NCBI RefSeq assembly: GCF_000091045.1
Contig: NC_006687.1
Location: forward strand, 1,060,001 to 1,110,000
DNA length: 50,000 nt
From: Cryptococcus deneoformans JEC21
Taxonomy: Eukaryota; Basidiomycota; Tremellomycetes; Tremellales; Cryptococcaceae
Reading direction: 5' to 3'
The translations under genes were made by a program, and so were the position numbers. Of the stretch, positions 11,848 through 21,663 are shown one piece after another. Numbering within the stretch: the first letter of the stretch is position 1; every line of letters begins with the position of its first letter. The notes beneath the pieces are model-generated. The model made no database searches. It saw only the letters and a program-made list of their open reading frames with translations, and was not told the origin of the DNA.

Positions 11848-13119
11848 TTAAAAGGGATTCGACGAACCAGGTCCGACCTTCATCTTGTACAAAAAATTGA
11901 CAATCGTCTCGCTTTCTTTATTCTGACCGCCTCCCAGACCTTTTGCCCAATGTGCATTCGCCTTTTCCGCCAAGACGTGTTTGGCAGCCAGCACGTCGGA
12001 AAGGGTCATGACCCCCCGCCTGATAGGAGGAGGTGGTGAAGGAGGCGGGGGGGTCGCGGGGCGACGGGAGGGTAAAGTCTTGGAGCGGGTTGTAGGCGGA
12101 GTAGGAGGGGGAGGGGTGGAGTGCGGAGATGCGGGGGGTGCGTCTGCTGTTGAGGGGATGTGGGAGGGAGCGTCCAGGCTGATAGGAGGTTCAACAGGGA
12201 CGATGGGCGCGTCGTAGCTGGTCGTCGGGCCATTGGGTTCTTCGGCAGTTGTCTCGCCTTGCCCAGATGGAGCAGCAGCTGTCGTTTCGCCCCCTTCCAC
12301 TTGGCCATTGGTGCTTTGGTGCGCTTCCTCTGCGCCATTCGTTTGTTGGGCGCCATCAGTCTTTTCTCCCGATGTAAACGTTGTGCCATCAGCAGCACCG
12401 CCAGCGTCGCCAGTATCAGCAGCAGCTGACTCTTCGGCGCCGATACCAACAGTCCCCATCGTAGGCTTGACATCTTCCTCGGCGCCTGGAGCCATCGAGG
12501 GTGTACGTTCCAGAGGAGGCGAAGGGTCATGGTTGGTGGGGAACACAGATGCGGGGGGTACGGGTGTGGGGGCAGCAGGTGGGATCGTGTATAGTTGGTT
12601 GGCTTTTTTGCAAGGAGAACAAGAAGACCAAGTCAGCAAGGCATGCTCGAATGCGCGGTGTCCCGACAAAAAAAAAGGCATACGAGGGATACATGGCTCT
12701 TCTGACCATGGAGAAGGCTCCCATCTGGGTAACAGATCATGCGCTTCGAGGTACTTGTACAGTGTCTCGACAGGCAGGTCGTTAAAGTCAATCTGCATGG
12801 GCACATCAGTTTCGATACGTCAACACGACAGACAATAACGAAGACCGGAAAAAAGATGCCGCGCCGTTTCGCCCATCGTCTGCCGGGCAGCGCTGCTCAC
12901 CTTTACCTTGACCTCACTCTCCGGCTCTTTTTCGCGCTCCCTTTCGACACCGACGGGCTCTGGCTTTCGTCTCTTTGCTCTGGACGTTGTATGGGGAGCG
13001 GCAAGGGCGGACGAGGCTGGCGGCTGTGCTGTGGGCGTGGCTGAGCTGGAGGAGAGATTTGTGGAGTGCGGCCGCGCTCGTTTGAGGGTCGGCGGCGGCA
13101 TGTGTTCTTGTGCTGACAT
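11848..13119 (-). CDS. SAP30-like Sin3-binding protein with an inserted low-complexity region
   Basis: Two exons, 12901-13119 and 11848-12792, join in frame to 387 aa. The exon 1 product is basic and Ser/Ala-rich (KRARP, RAKRRKPEP: likely nuclear localisation). Exon 2 opens with IDFNDLPVETLYKYLEAHDL, resembling the first helix of the SAP30 Sin3-binding domain. The C-terminus HWAKGL...NKESETIVNFLYKMK resembles the human SAP30 ending with its NEKDTLTYFIYSVK block. Between them are about 240 residues rich in Pro, Thr, Ala and Glu. SAP30 bridges Sin3 and class I histone deacetylases. The match is from memory of the family, not an alignment, so it is moderate. A further intron (about 12605-12685, minus) is possible: there is a CTGAC branch-like site and an AAG acceptor. 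An in-frame upstream ATG at 13239 is less likely. Confidence 0.6.
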
Positions 13120-13358
13120 GGCGGGGGAGGGGGGGAGGGGGAGCACGGGGGAGAGCAATATGCAGCGGGGGAGTGACTTTACACCTTCAGTTTGGCGAAT
13201 TGCCCCGGTGGAGGCAGCCTCAGGGTAAATACTGCTCATTATGTAAACACCACGTCACGTGATTTGCCGCAACACACCCGAAAGTTCAAAAGCGCCTGTT
13301 CACTTTGCACCCGTGTAGAGTGTTTACTTCTCGACAGCATATATATCCTATATTCACG
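13120..13358. promoter_or_regulatory. Divergent promoter, SAP30-like / FCF1
   Basis: 239 bp shared by two head-to-head genes. It contains the palindromic core GTCACGTGAT and a TATA-like ATATATAT stretch just before the FCF1 ATG. Confidence 0.6.
13254..13263 (+). promoter_or_regulatory. Extended E-box (GTCACGTGAT), Cbf1/bHLH-type site
   Basis: GTCACGTGAT equals ATCACGTGAC on the other strand, the classic extended site for Cbf1/USF-type bHLH factors. It sits about 96 bp from the FCF1 ATG and 135 bp from the SAP30-like ATG. The factor is inferred from yeast knowledge only. Confidence 0.5.
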
Positions 13359-14346
13359 ATGGTATGTATCCGCAACCACTCGACTGAGAATACGACTGAT
13401 GACCCATAGGGGAAAGCGACAAAAACACGAAAGTTCGCCGCCGTAAAGCGCATGATCAAGCCCAGCGACCCTCGGCTGTACGTCTAGCCACAATGTCTTT
13501 TCATTACAGGTGCTGACCACCGAATGTAGGAAAGAAAACGTCGAAAAGGCAGCAAAGAAGGCCGAGAAGGAAAAGGCTGCGGAAGAACGCAAAGCTGTGT
13601 GAGTATCGCATCATTTCAAAAGGAAAACGCGACGCTTGCAATTCTGATGAACCACCCTTTCAAATCAGTGCCCAGGTCTCTTCAAGTCTTTTCCTTTCGC
13701 ACAACACCGATCTTGGTCCTCCTTACCGTATTTTGGTGGATACCAACTTTATCAATTTCTCGATCCAGAACAAGATTGAGCTTGTGCAGGGGATGATGGA
13801 CTGCTTGATGGCCAAATGTATCCCAACCATAACGGATTGTGTGTTGGCAGAGTTGGAAAAGTTGGGGCCAAAGTACAGGCTTGCGTTGAAGTGGGTGGAC
13901 TTTTTTTTACATGCAGAATATAGAAGGGGGGAGGGGGGCTGACTTGAGAATCATAGGATTGCAAAGGACCCGAGGTTTGAGAGATTACATTGTGACCGTA
14001 AGTGCCCGCTCCTCCAAGTCCCGACCTGCTATTCCTGACGCTTTCATTACAGACAACGGTACATATGCGGACGACTGTCTTGTCCAGAGAGTCACTGTGC
14101 ACAAGTGCTACATTGTTGCCACCGTACGCCAATTTCATCCCATATGAATTCACAACGCTGACACTGTGATTCATAGTGCGATAGGGATCTCCGAAGGCGT
14201 ATAAGAAAAGTTCCTGGTGTACCGCTCATGTATGTCGTCAAGCGTAGATACCAGATTGAGAGATTACCAGAGTATGTTCTTTTACTCCACTGTTTTGCTT
14301 TCGGGGACAAAACTGACAGCTCAATAGGGGAGGCGCTTCTTTCTAG
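13359..14346 (+). CDS. FCF1: FCF1/UTP24, PIN-domain endonuclease for 18S rRNA processing
   Basis: Eight exons: 13359-13361, 13410-13477, 13530-13598, 13669-13890, 13957-13997, 14053-14123, 14177-14271 and 14328-14346. They give a 195-aa protein, the usual family length. The first exon is only the ATG. N-terminus GKATKTRKFAAVKRMI is the conserved basic tail. The PIN domain follows (PYRILVDTNFINFSIQNK, TDCVLAELEKLG, GTYADDCLV with acidic metal ligands, then CYIVATCDRDLRRRIRKVPG). It ends YQIERLPEGGASF. FCF1 acts in the nucleolar SSU processome and cleaves pre-rRNA at A1/A2. All splice phases agree and every family block is present. Confidence 0.97.
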
Positions 14347-14551
14347 ATCTAGATTGGTCAAGTTTTTTGTATGTTTGTACATGTACTATGCATTTTCCAT
14401 GATACTTGCTTCTATTTTGATCGACGGTCACAGTCTGGCAGCATTTACTGAAAACTACAGATACCCAACACAAATGTCAAGACAAAAAGACGTGTTCCCC
14501 CCCCCTAAACCTTTAGATCAAAACGACAAAATTTCACAAACTATGCGGCTA

Positions 14552-17500
14552 TTACCATCCCCCATCACTGGCGCCAGGATGACTCCTGTCACTACTCGCA
14601 GAGCTGATCATCTTAGGCGTCTCGTCCCCCGCCTTGTGGTGCAAAGACGACAGTGGAAGGACTGATTCGTCTTCGATAGATTTCTTGAGGTAAACCTCAT
14701 CACCCTAATTAAAAAAAGACAATAAAAAAGGGTCAGCAACCCCGTCCACGCTGAGAAACCGACAAGGGTGGAGACTTACCTCGAGTGGAGTGGTGGAGAA
14801 TGACAAGCCCTTGTTAAAGTGCTTGGAGAAGCATTGACGGGCGCGCTCGTAATCGATATGAGAGCTAAGCTTCTTCCTCGGCTGGACTGTCAAACTGTGT
14901 CTCTGTACATGCCATTAGCAAAAATGAACTACCACTGAATCCGCCGAACCCAGACAGATTGGAGGAGGAGGGGAACATACAGCATCGACATTGCTATCCA
15001 ACACCGCCGGACTATGCGCTCCCTCACTGATCGACAACCTGATCGAAAAGTCCTTTTGTCCACTCCCCGTCGACTTTTCCCACAGTTCGATCGTACAATG
15101 CGAGCAATAATCCAACTCGGGGATCCTCACATTAGTAAATGGCAAACCGGAAGCAAGCAAGAGGTGGACAAAGGTGGTAATGTGGGATTCTTTGGTAAAG
15201 TAGAAACAGGCCAGGGATTTGCCGGTCGTCTTTGCTTCGTCAAGATCTTCCCATACTTTACGCAAGAGGGGTAAGCTGGTGAGTACACCGATCTCTTCCT
15301 TGGCCTCGGCGTCGAAACCGTATTCCTGAGGAGCGACGAGGTCGAAAAGCGCCTTGGCGCGGCCAAACAGATCGTGGAGGCCTTTTCAAAATAAAATAAA
15401 TCAGTTTTGTGGTATGACCATGAACAATAAAAGATTTTTGGACGAACGTCGGTCCTGGTTTGGTGCGCCCGCTTTACTGGCTTGTCCTTTACCCTCGGGG
15501 TCAAAGACAGCGAACAAGAACGTTCGATTATGCAAACTGTCGTACTTGATCTGCAAACTCAAAATCATCAGTAACTTTTGATAGACGGCCGCCTTTGCAC
15601 ATCCAAACCTACACTGTCGTACAGCTCAGACACCCTTGACGGATCAAATTTCTCCTGCTTCACACCAACCCAGTCATCGAAAATCTTTTCCCACCGTTCT
15701 TTGAACAACCAAGGACTGTCGCCGCTGCACCATCTCTGTTGAGGAATCTTTTCGACGTTGCCGTTCTCATAATTGCGTCGCATGATTCCGCGAAGTTCGG
15801 TGAGTTGCTCAATAACGTCCTGTACACAGTGTCAGTTTTCGGGTTCATTTCTGTGTTAGACGACATAAGTCAACATACAGAGACAACCTCTACAGGCTCC
15901 TTCTTGAACGATTTCGGCCAAGCAAGATCAGGTCTCCTTTCCGTCTCACCAGTCCTCAGCAACATCTTCAGTTTCTTCTTCGCATCCGTGCAAAGATCCT
16001 TGGCAGCATTATTATCATCCAAAAGATCTCGCCTTTGGATAAGGTGACTGATTTGAGGACCTTGCTCGGGCGGGTTGCGCGCGTTAGCTATAGAGGATGC
16101 AGACGAGGAAGAACCGCCTTCGACGCCGAGGAGGGCGTGGGCGAAGATTTGAGCAGTATTCTGATAAATAAAGAAAAAAAGATTAATTTTCATATTACCA
16201 GACAATAATTCTGGATTGAAACCTACGATGACTCGTCGTTCGGATGAAGTATAAATCTTGACATTGTTCAGTACGTCCTTGTCTTGCTGACTGTTAGCTC
16301 GAATTTCCCTACCATCCACAAGCAAAGAAACCTACTCATGATCATAATATCCTTTTTGAAGGCATCTCCTAAATCTCTACTCTGATACCTCGATGAATGC
16401 GTGCTTTCACCACCCCACTTGACAACCAATTGCATCTTCTCAAGACCTTCAGGGATATCCGGGTCACTAACACACCCCGCATGTTTGCCTTGGGCCATTT
16501 CATTCTGATCGGTTTCAGGCTCGGGATTGCAGGGCGTACCAGACCGGGGCATGGCATCAATGCTGTCTGTCGCAGACATAGGTGGTTCAGTAAGAAGAGT
16601 CGAATCCGCGGTAGCTGCTTGAGCTGATTCTCCCTTCCTGAGCCAGTCATTGACCTTTTTCCTGCCTTCAGTCTCGGTAATGTCACCTTCATCTTCCTTG
16701 TCCTCATCCTTCTTTTTCTTATCCTTCTTCTCATTCTTATCTCCCTTCTTCTTCGCGAAGCTGGGCTTGAGCTGTGCCTTAGTTCCTGGAAAACTCATCT
16801 TCTTCCCAAGCGCTTCCTTAATCTGTGAAAGTTTGATAAGTTGTTCCTCGGTGATACCAGGAGTCTGGGACGACTCTTCAGCTGCGGCGAGGATGTATTG
16901 AAGCTGACGAGTGTCACGAAGGATAATCTCTTCTCGGTGACCACGAAGGAGTCGAAGGAAAGGTCGAGACCAGGCTTCATGTGCCGGGAAAGAAAACTGG
17001 TGAGTAGCTATTAGTAATGCTACCAACCGTCGACACGCCCGACTCACCTTCAACTTCATCTTAGGTGTACGATCGGCGTGACGAAGAACAGTGACCGTTG
17101 CGCGGAGAGTACTTGTGGTTGATCCACCTGATGGATCATCGATAGTCGCAGTAGAGGCCAAACCGGCCTGGATACCTTGGACTTTGCGCTCTCGAGCAAT
17201 TTGACAAACTCCAGAGAGAATCTCGGCAGCCTTATCTGGCCGATTGTTAGTTACAACGACTCAATTGTGATACACTTTCGCTTACCATAGTATGCCTTTG
17301 AGCAAAGTTAGCTTAGTCCGTGGGTTGTTGATAGTTGACGATTGACTTACTTGGTTACCCTTGACGAAACTCCACCCATTCACGTCAATGACCATACTTC
17401 TTGACCCGCCTTCGCATCTCAAAAGGTCAAAACCACACACGCGTTGCCCAAATGCCTCGACGACATCCCTGGCGTATTGATTTTCGGCTTCTGAAAGAGG

Positions 17501-18694
17501 AGTGATAAAACGGGTCTCCTTACCGTCCGCATTACGACGGACGAGACCATCGACAACGGGAGATTTACGAGTCTCGGCGTGGGAGAACTTGGATCCGACA
17601 GTGTAGACCTTGATGTCTTCAGCTACATGGAAAGTCAGTCAATCCAAGATGGTGCAATCCCTCTAGAAATATTTACCGTTGTCAACATTGATAAACTCCT
17701 CGTAGATGAAAGACCCAATGGTTCGAGGATGGTAAAGGTTTGGGTCGTATTCGCTCGACTTGTTACCAACCTACAGCTCAGATTAGAGTATATTCGTTAA
17801 ATAAAAGGACAAGGCACCCTAAGACTTACCTTTCGAAACAATCTCCTTCCTCCGCCACCCTTGTAATAGATGAACACATTGTGGTTCTCTCCATCAACGG
17901 GCTTTTCGACAAAAGGCTTCTCGATAACTTTATCACCGATGAGGATGGCATCACCATCCTCGCGCAAGATCACCTCCGTCGCCTTGGGCACTGGGTCCTT
18001 TCTCTGTTTCCCTCTCCATTTCTCCGGGATAATCGCCTCTCCCCATTCATCCTCATCTTTCGCCTTGGGACCGGGCAGCACCAAACCCAACTCCCTTCGC
18101 ACCTGTCTCCTTAAAGACCTAGGGATACGAGGCCCCCCATCCCTTGATATCTCAGCCCGGCTAGGGGTGGGTACGCCGATATGGTCTAGAATGGCGAGGA
18201 CGAGTCGGCGGTCCCATAACAGCGATTGCATGGAAAGAGAGTTTATAGAGATGGGAGGCGGGCGGTTAGGGAGTTGGGTGTAAGAGATAGCTTTGGGGAG
18301 GGGAAAGTCGGTGGAAAAGAAGGAGATGAGTACATCTACAGGGGGCCAGTGGGATATGTCTATGAAAATGCTATGAGCTACCTGTAGTCTCTTATGGTGT
18401 TAGAGCAGCGAACGACATACCTTCTTCAAGGATAACAACGTCTCCAAAGATTTTGACCTCCAAACCTCCCTTCTCAATATCAACCAGCCTCGTAAGGATC
18501 TCTCTCATAGCCTTGCTCCTCGCTTTGACGTCCATTGCACAAACGCCAAGAACGACCTTGGGCTGCTTCGGAGCCGCCAGCGAGGGTGTGTTGAGGTTCA
18601 TGAGTAGGGACGATGGAGAGGGCGAAGTGGACCGTTTCTCGGCATTTTGAGTGAAGCGTTTGACGGAAGGGGATTTGGGCGGAAGCATGGACAT
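14552..18694 (-). CDS. ASP1: Bifunctional inositol polyphosphate kinase/phosphatase (ASP1/VIP1, PPIP5K family)
   Basis: Makes and hydrolyses 1-position inositol pyrophosphates (1-IP7, IP8), acting in phosphate signalling. Fourteen exons rebuilt in phase: 18421-18694, 17830-18359, 17677-17770, 17351-17622, 17286-17295, 17048-17235, 16336-16996, 16227-16282, 15879-16160, 15613-15819, 15493-15550, 14981-15381, 14780-14902 and 14552-14704, giving 1102 aa. The kinase half shows [47 protein letters not shown], then [18 protein letters not shown]. The histidine acid phosphatase-like half has the RHADRTPK signature, YTSSERRVI and a C-terminal KESHI. Exon 5 is a 10-nt microexon. A charged Lys/Glu/Asp-rich stretch is inserted in the phosphatase half (about 16627-16766). 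Start is the first ATG of MSMLPPKSP. Tail-to-tail with FCF1. Confidence 0.97.
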
Positions 18695-19270
18695 GGCGGA
18701 TATGTACAGTGGGAAGCCAGTCCTGGATAAGATGGAGAGATGCGAAGAAACGTTCGTTTGACTGCAGCGGTCAAGCAGGAGCCCGAAAACTCGAGTGGAT
18801 AATAGCCGGCTTCGCGACCGTTCCCCCCCCTGCAGAAAATAATGAGATCCAAGATTTCTGCCGGATGAAGCTGAATCTCTGAAAGGTTAATACTTGGGGA
18901 AAGGTATGTAGATGCATAGACCATCCTACATCGGTCAAGATAAAAAATGTGTATATCTACAAAGACAGATAAAAAAATGAACCCTTGGCTGGAAAAAAAG
19001 GACTTTTCCGACCTTCCACCGTCCCAACGTTCGGCACCTGATCTATATTACAAAATATCCTGGTACATGTGGAAAGATCTCTGAGAAGGCTATAAGATGG
19101 TAAATGTAGGTAAGTAGCTGGATACATTGGATGGAATGCGTTTGAAAACATTTTAACTTACTTCGAGGTATGGGAGCCTCAATTAATTAGACAGTTAAAA
19201 TATAGCTTGTACATTCCAACAGGATCACCTATACGATCGTCTATCCCACCAAAACCCTCACGTTCCCCAT
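18695..19270. other. Intergenic region upstream of ASP1/VIP1
   Basis: 576 bp between two minus-strand genes: promoter of ASP1/VIP1 and 3' end of the upstream membrane-protein gene. Short ORFs have no recognisable features. Confidence 0.6.
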
Positions 19271-20466
19271 CTATCTTTTTCTGTTCGCTGTCTGACTCTG
19301 GCTTCTGCTGTTTTCCTCGTCCCTCCTCCGTCTACTCCGGCCTCTCTTCCCCTGTTTCTCCACATCCTTATCTTCACCCCCGCCATCCCCACTCTTCCCC
19401 CACTTCCTAAATCCTCTCCTTTTACATATTCCAAAGAAGGGGATACAAGTACAGCTTCCCCATCCGGTATCTACCCTCTTACGAAGGTTTCCGCGCGATA
19501 TCTCAACGAATGAACAGAGGAAGAGGAGGATCCATGAGGCGTGTAATACTGGTCTTTCGTTAAGCAAAACAGCACAAAAAAACAAAACAAAAACGGGTAC
19601 TTACAAAGCACACCCGTCCCGACACTGCCTCCATCTGAACTAGTCATCTTGACCTGCCAACTTGCCGCACACGCTACCCCAAACACGATCCATCCCAACA
19701 TGAAAACGTATATCCTACTCACCCTGAACGCAAACCTTTTTAGGCTTCTTTTCATCCGTCTCCATCTCGTCAGTCTCCTTCCTTTCTCATCCATATCCTC
19801 GTCCTCTTGTTCCCCATCATCTCCGTCCCTGGCCCCGTTCGATGGAGTGGAAGAACAGAAACGGTAAAATGTAAAGAGGAACGTATACGTCATAAGCCAG
19901 AAGGAGGAAAGGGCCGCTAGCCCGGTGGTTAGGAAGAAGTTTGACAAGTCGATGGTGGAGGTGAGGTCTCTCTTCGAGTTGAACGATCGTCTGGAATTGG
20001 TGTCGGAGCTTGTATAGGAGGAGGATTGCATCCAACCATCACAGCTGGTTTTTGTGCAGCTCCCTACACGGGCGAGGCATCGTCAGCACCGGGCAAACCA
20101 CTTTTTTCTCCAACGCCCATCCACCACCCTGCCGCATCTCTCACCCCACCGAAAACAGACATACAAATAAGGATCACACCAAACAAGACAAAAAAGGTTA
20201 AACTCACTCAAGACCCCAACGTATTCATCATCACTCTTTACAACAGCAGCCAAACCCCCATTCGGACTTAGAAAACAAACAAAGAACAAGAGAAGCCATA
20301 CGATGAATTCGAGGAGAAGAATGGAGAAGGGAGGGTGGTAGTTGAAGTAATCCGATTTCCTTCCTGGAGCTCTCGAAGAGGAGGAGAGGTAAGAGGGGGA
20401 GGAGGTGGTGGGGGAGCCTCTTTCGGCGTCGGAGGGATTTTGAGGGCGACGTTTGGAAGACGACAT
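19271..20466 (-). CDS. Four-transmembrane protein of unknown function
   Basis: Three exons (20208-20466, 19605-20063, 19271-19548) join in phase to 331 aa, starting at ATG 20466 (MSSSKRRPQNP). I see four hydrophobic segments: SILLLEFIVWLLLFFVCFL near residue 45; LTTGLAALSSFWLMTYTFLF around 145; VFMLGWIVFGVACAASW around 215; and LLLHASWILLFLCSFVEIS around 240. A long acidic then basic loop (DGDDGEQEDEDMDEKG, RRMKRSLKR) lies between the second and third. The C-terminus is Cys-containing and strongly basic (KRGRSRRRRDE). Four TMs with cytosolic-looking ends suggest a MARVEL- or Sur7-like tetraspan, but I recognise no signature motif. An Asn/Cys luminal loop (RSCTKTSCDGW) precedes the second TM. 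Real gene likely; function unknown. Confidence 0.62.
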
Positions 20467-21179
20467 TGGTTTCCTCGGACGATCGGGATTGGAAACAATA
20501 TTGTGAAGGGGGGTCAAGATCAGATCTCTATATACCTACCGGTCCCGCGTTATACTTCTAGGTGTCGTGCAAGGCCTACCCACGAGTAACTTGCGGGTAC
20601 AATTCCAAGCAAGGTAAGTTTTGGCCGGAGAGGCTGCTTGATCGCAGTTTTCAACCGTTATTGAGAGGTATATCCTTCTTCTTTGTAAGGAGAGATCTGT
20701 TACAACAGTCTAGACGACTTTCAGGTAGGTCTTTCGCTCATTGAGTGCGGTTTGGGTCTTGTAGGTTATTATTGAGAGACGGTGGGAAAGGTCCTCCTTC
20801 CCTTATTCCACAAATTCAAAGCCAATCTTGTCGTATGAATGTGTATGTCGTGCAATGTGTGTAAATGAAAAAGAATAAAGTGTCGCAAGGTATTTGCACG
20901 TTCACACTACGACTTGATCGTTATATAGTAGAGGATGAGATGTGCTTGACCTCGAGATGGGTATGTAACCTGGGCCGAAAACTTGGGCGGTTTATCATGA
21001 AAGGATGGTGGTGGTGTCACTAAAAAGAAAAAGGGAGAGGCGTCCCAAAGGATATCATATCGAGCGTTTTCCCACTTTTGCCCGCGCGTCGAGCTTCCTT
21101 CATTCGGCCTGTACAGTAGTAGCAAGAACTCAAAGTTGAGATTACAGGAAAAAAAAGCAAAGGGACATGGAATAAAAGA
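20467..21179. other. Intergenic region, promoter of the four-TM gene
   Basis: 713 bp with no supportable coding region. One extended ORF reaching in here (to 20517) begins at TTG, not ATG. Possibly contains the 5' UTR of the minus-strand membrane protein gene. Confidence 0.55.
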
Positions 21180-21479
21180 TTACACTCCACCGCACATATA
21201 CCCCCGCTCCTTCTCCCCATCTGGTGTCGTCTCACCATCCCCATCATGAACCTGATCCCGCTGAGAGGAAGAGTTGGGAGGTGCAAACTTGCTCACTAGC
21301 CATTCCTCTACCGTCTTGTCGGCAGATGAGCCACGGGAAGGCGTGGAAAGGAGAGTGATGAAGGCCGGATGTCCTTGATGCGGAGAGAGAGCCATTGACT
21401 CCGGCCCAGAGCTGGATGCAGAGCCGGACAAGGAGATGGTTGTGGAAGTGAGAGCAGCGGAGAGTTGAGCGAATACCAT
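21180..21479 (-). CDS. Small uncharacterised ORF, doubtful
   Basis: An intronless 99-codon ORF starting ATG 21479 (MVFAQLSAALTSTTISLSG); an upstream in-frame ATG at 21503 adds eight residues. The product is Ser/Thr-rich with one folded-looking stretch (HPAFITLLSTPSRG, then KTVEEWLVSKFAPP), and ends GYMCGGV. It is head-to-head with the CLC gene at 185 bp, the spacing of other divergent pairs here, which is the main support. I do not recognise a family. It could be spurious. Confidence 0.33.
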   Translation of the reverse strand: MVFAQLSAALTSTTISLSGSASSSGPESMALSPHQGHPAFITLLSTPSRGSSADKTVEEWLVSKFAPPNSSSQRDQVHDGDGETTPDGEKERGYMCGGV

Positions 21480-21663
21480 CCTCAGTTTTATATGTGCATG
21501 CATCTCTTCTCGTCGTCGCGTCCGCCGGCCGCCGAGCTGTCTAGGTTGGTTCCAGCAAATTGGTGTGGTCTCGGCCCATTGTCTGTGCGCGTCATCCGCT
21601 GGTTGCCGCGTCCTATTCTATTCATCCGCCGGAACAAAACAGCTTCTCCCTTTCCACTATACG

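Noticed and set aside
20467..20517. N-terminal extension of the four-TM protein
   Set aside because: It begins with TTG, not ATG; the ATG at 20466 gives a coherent protein.
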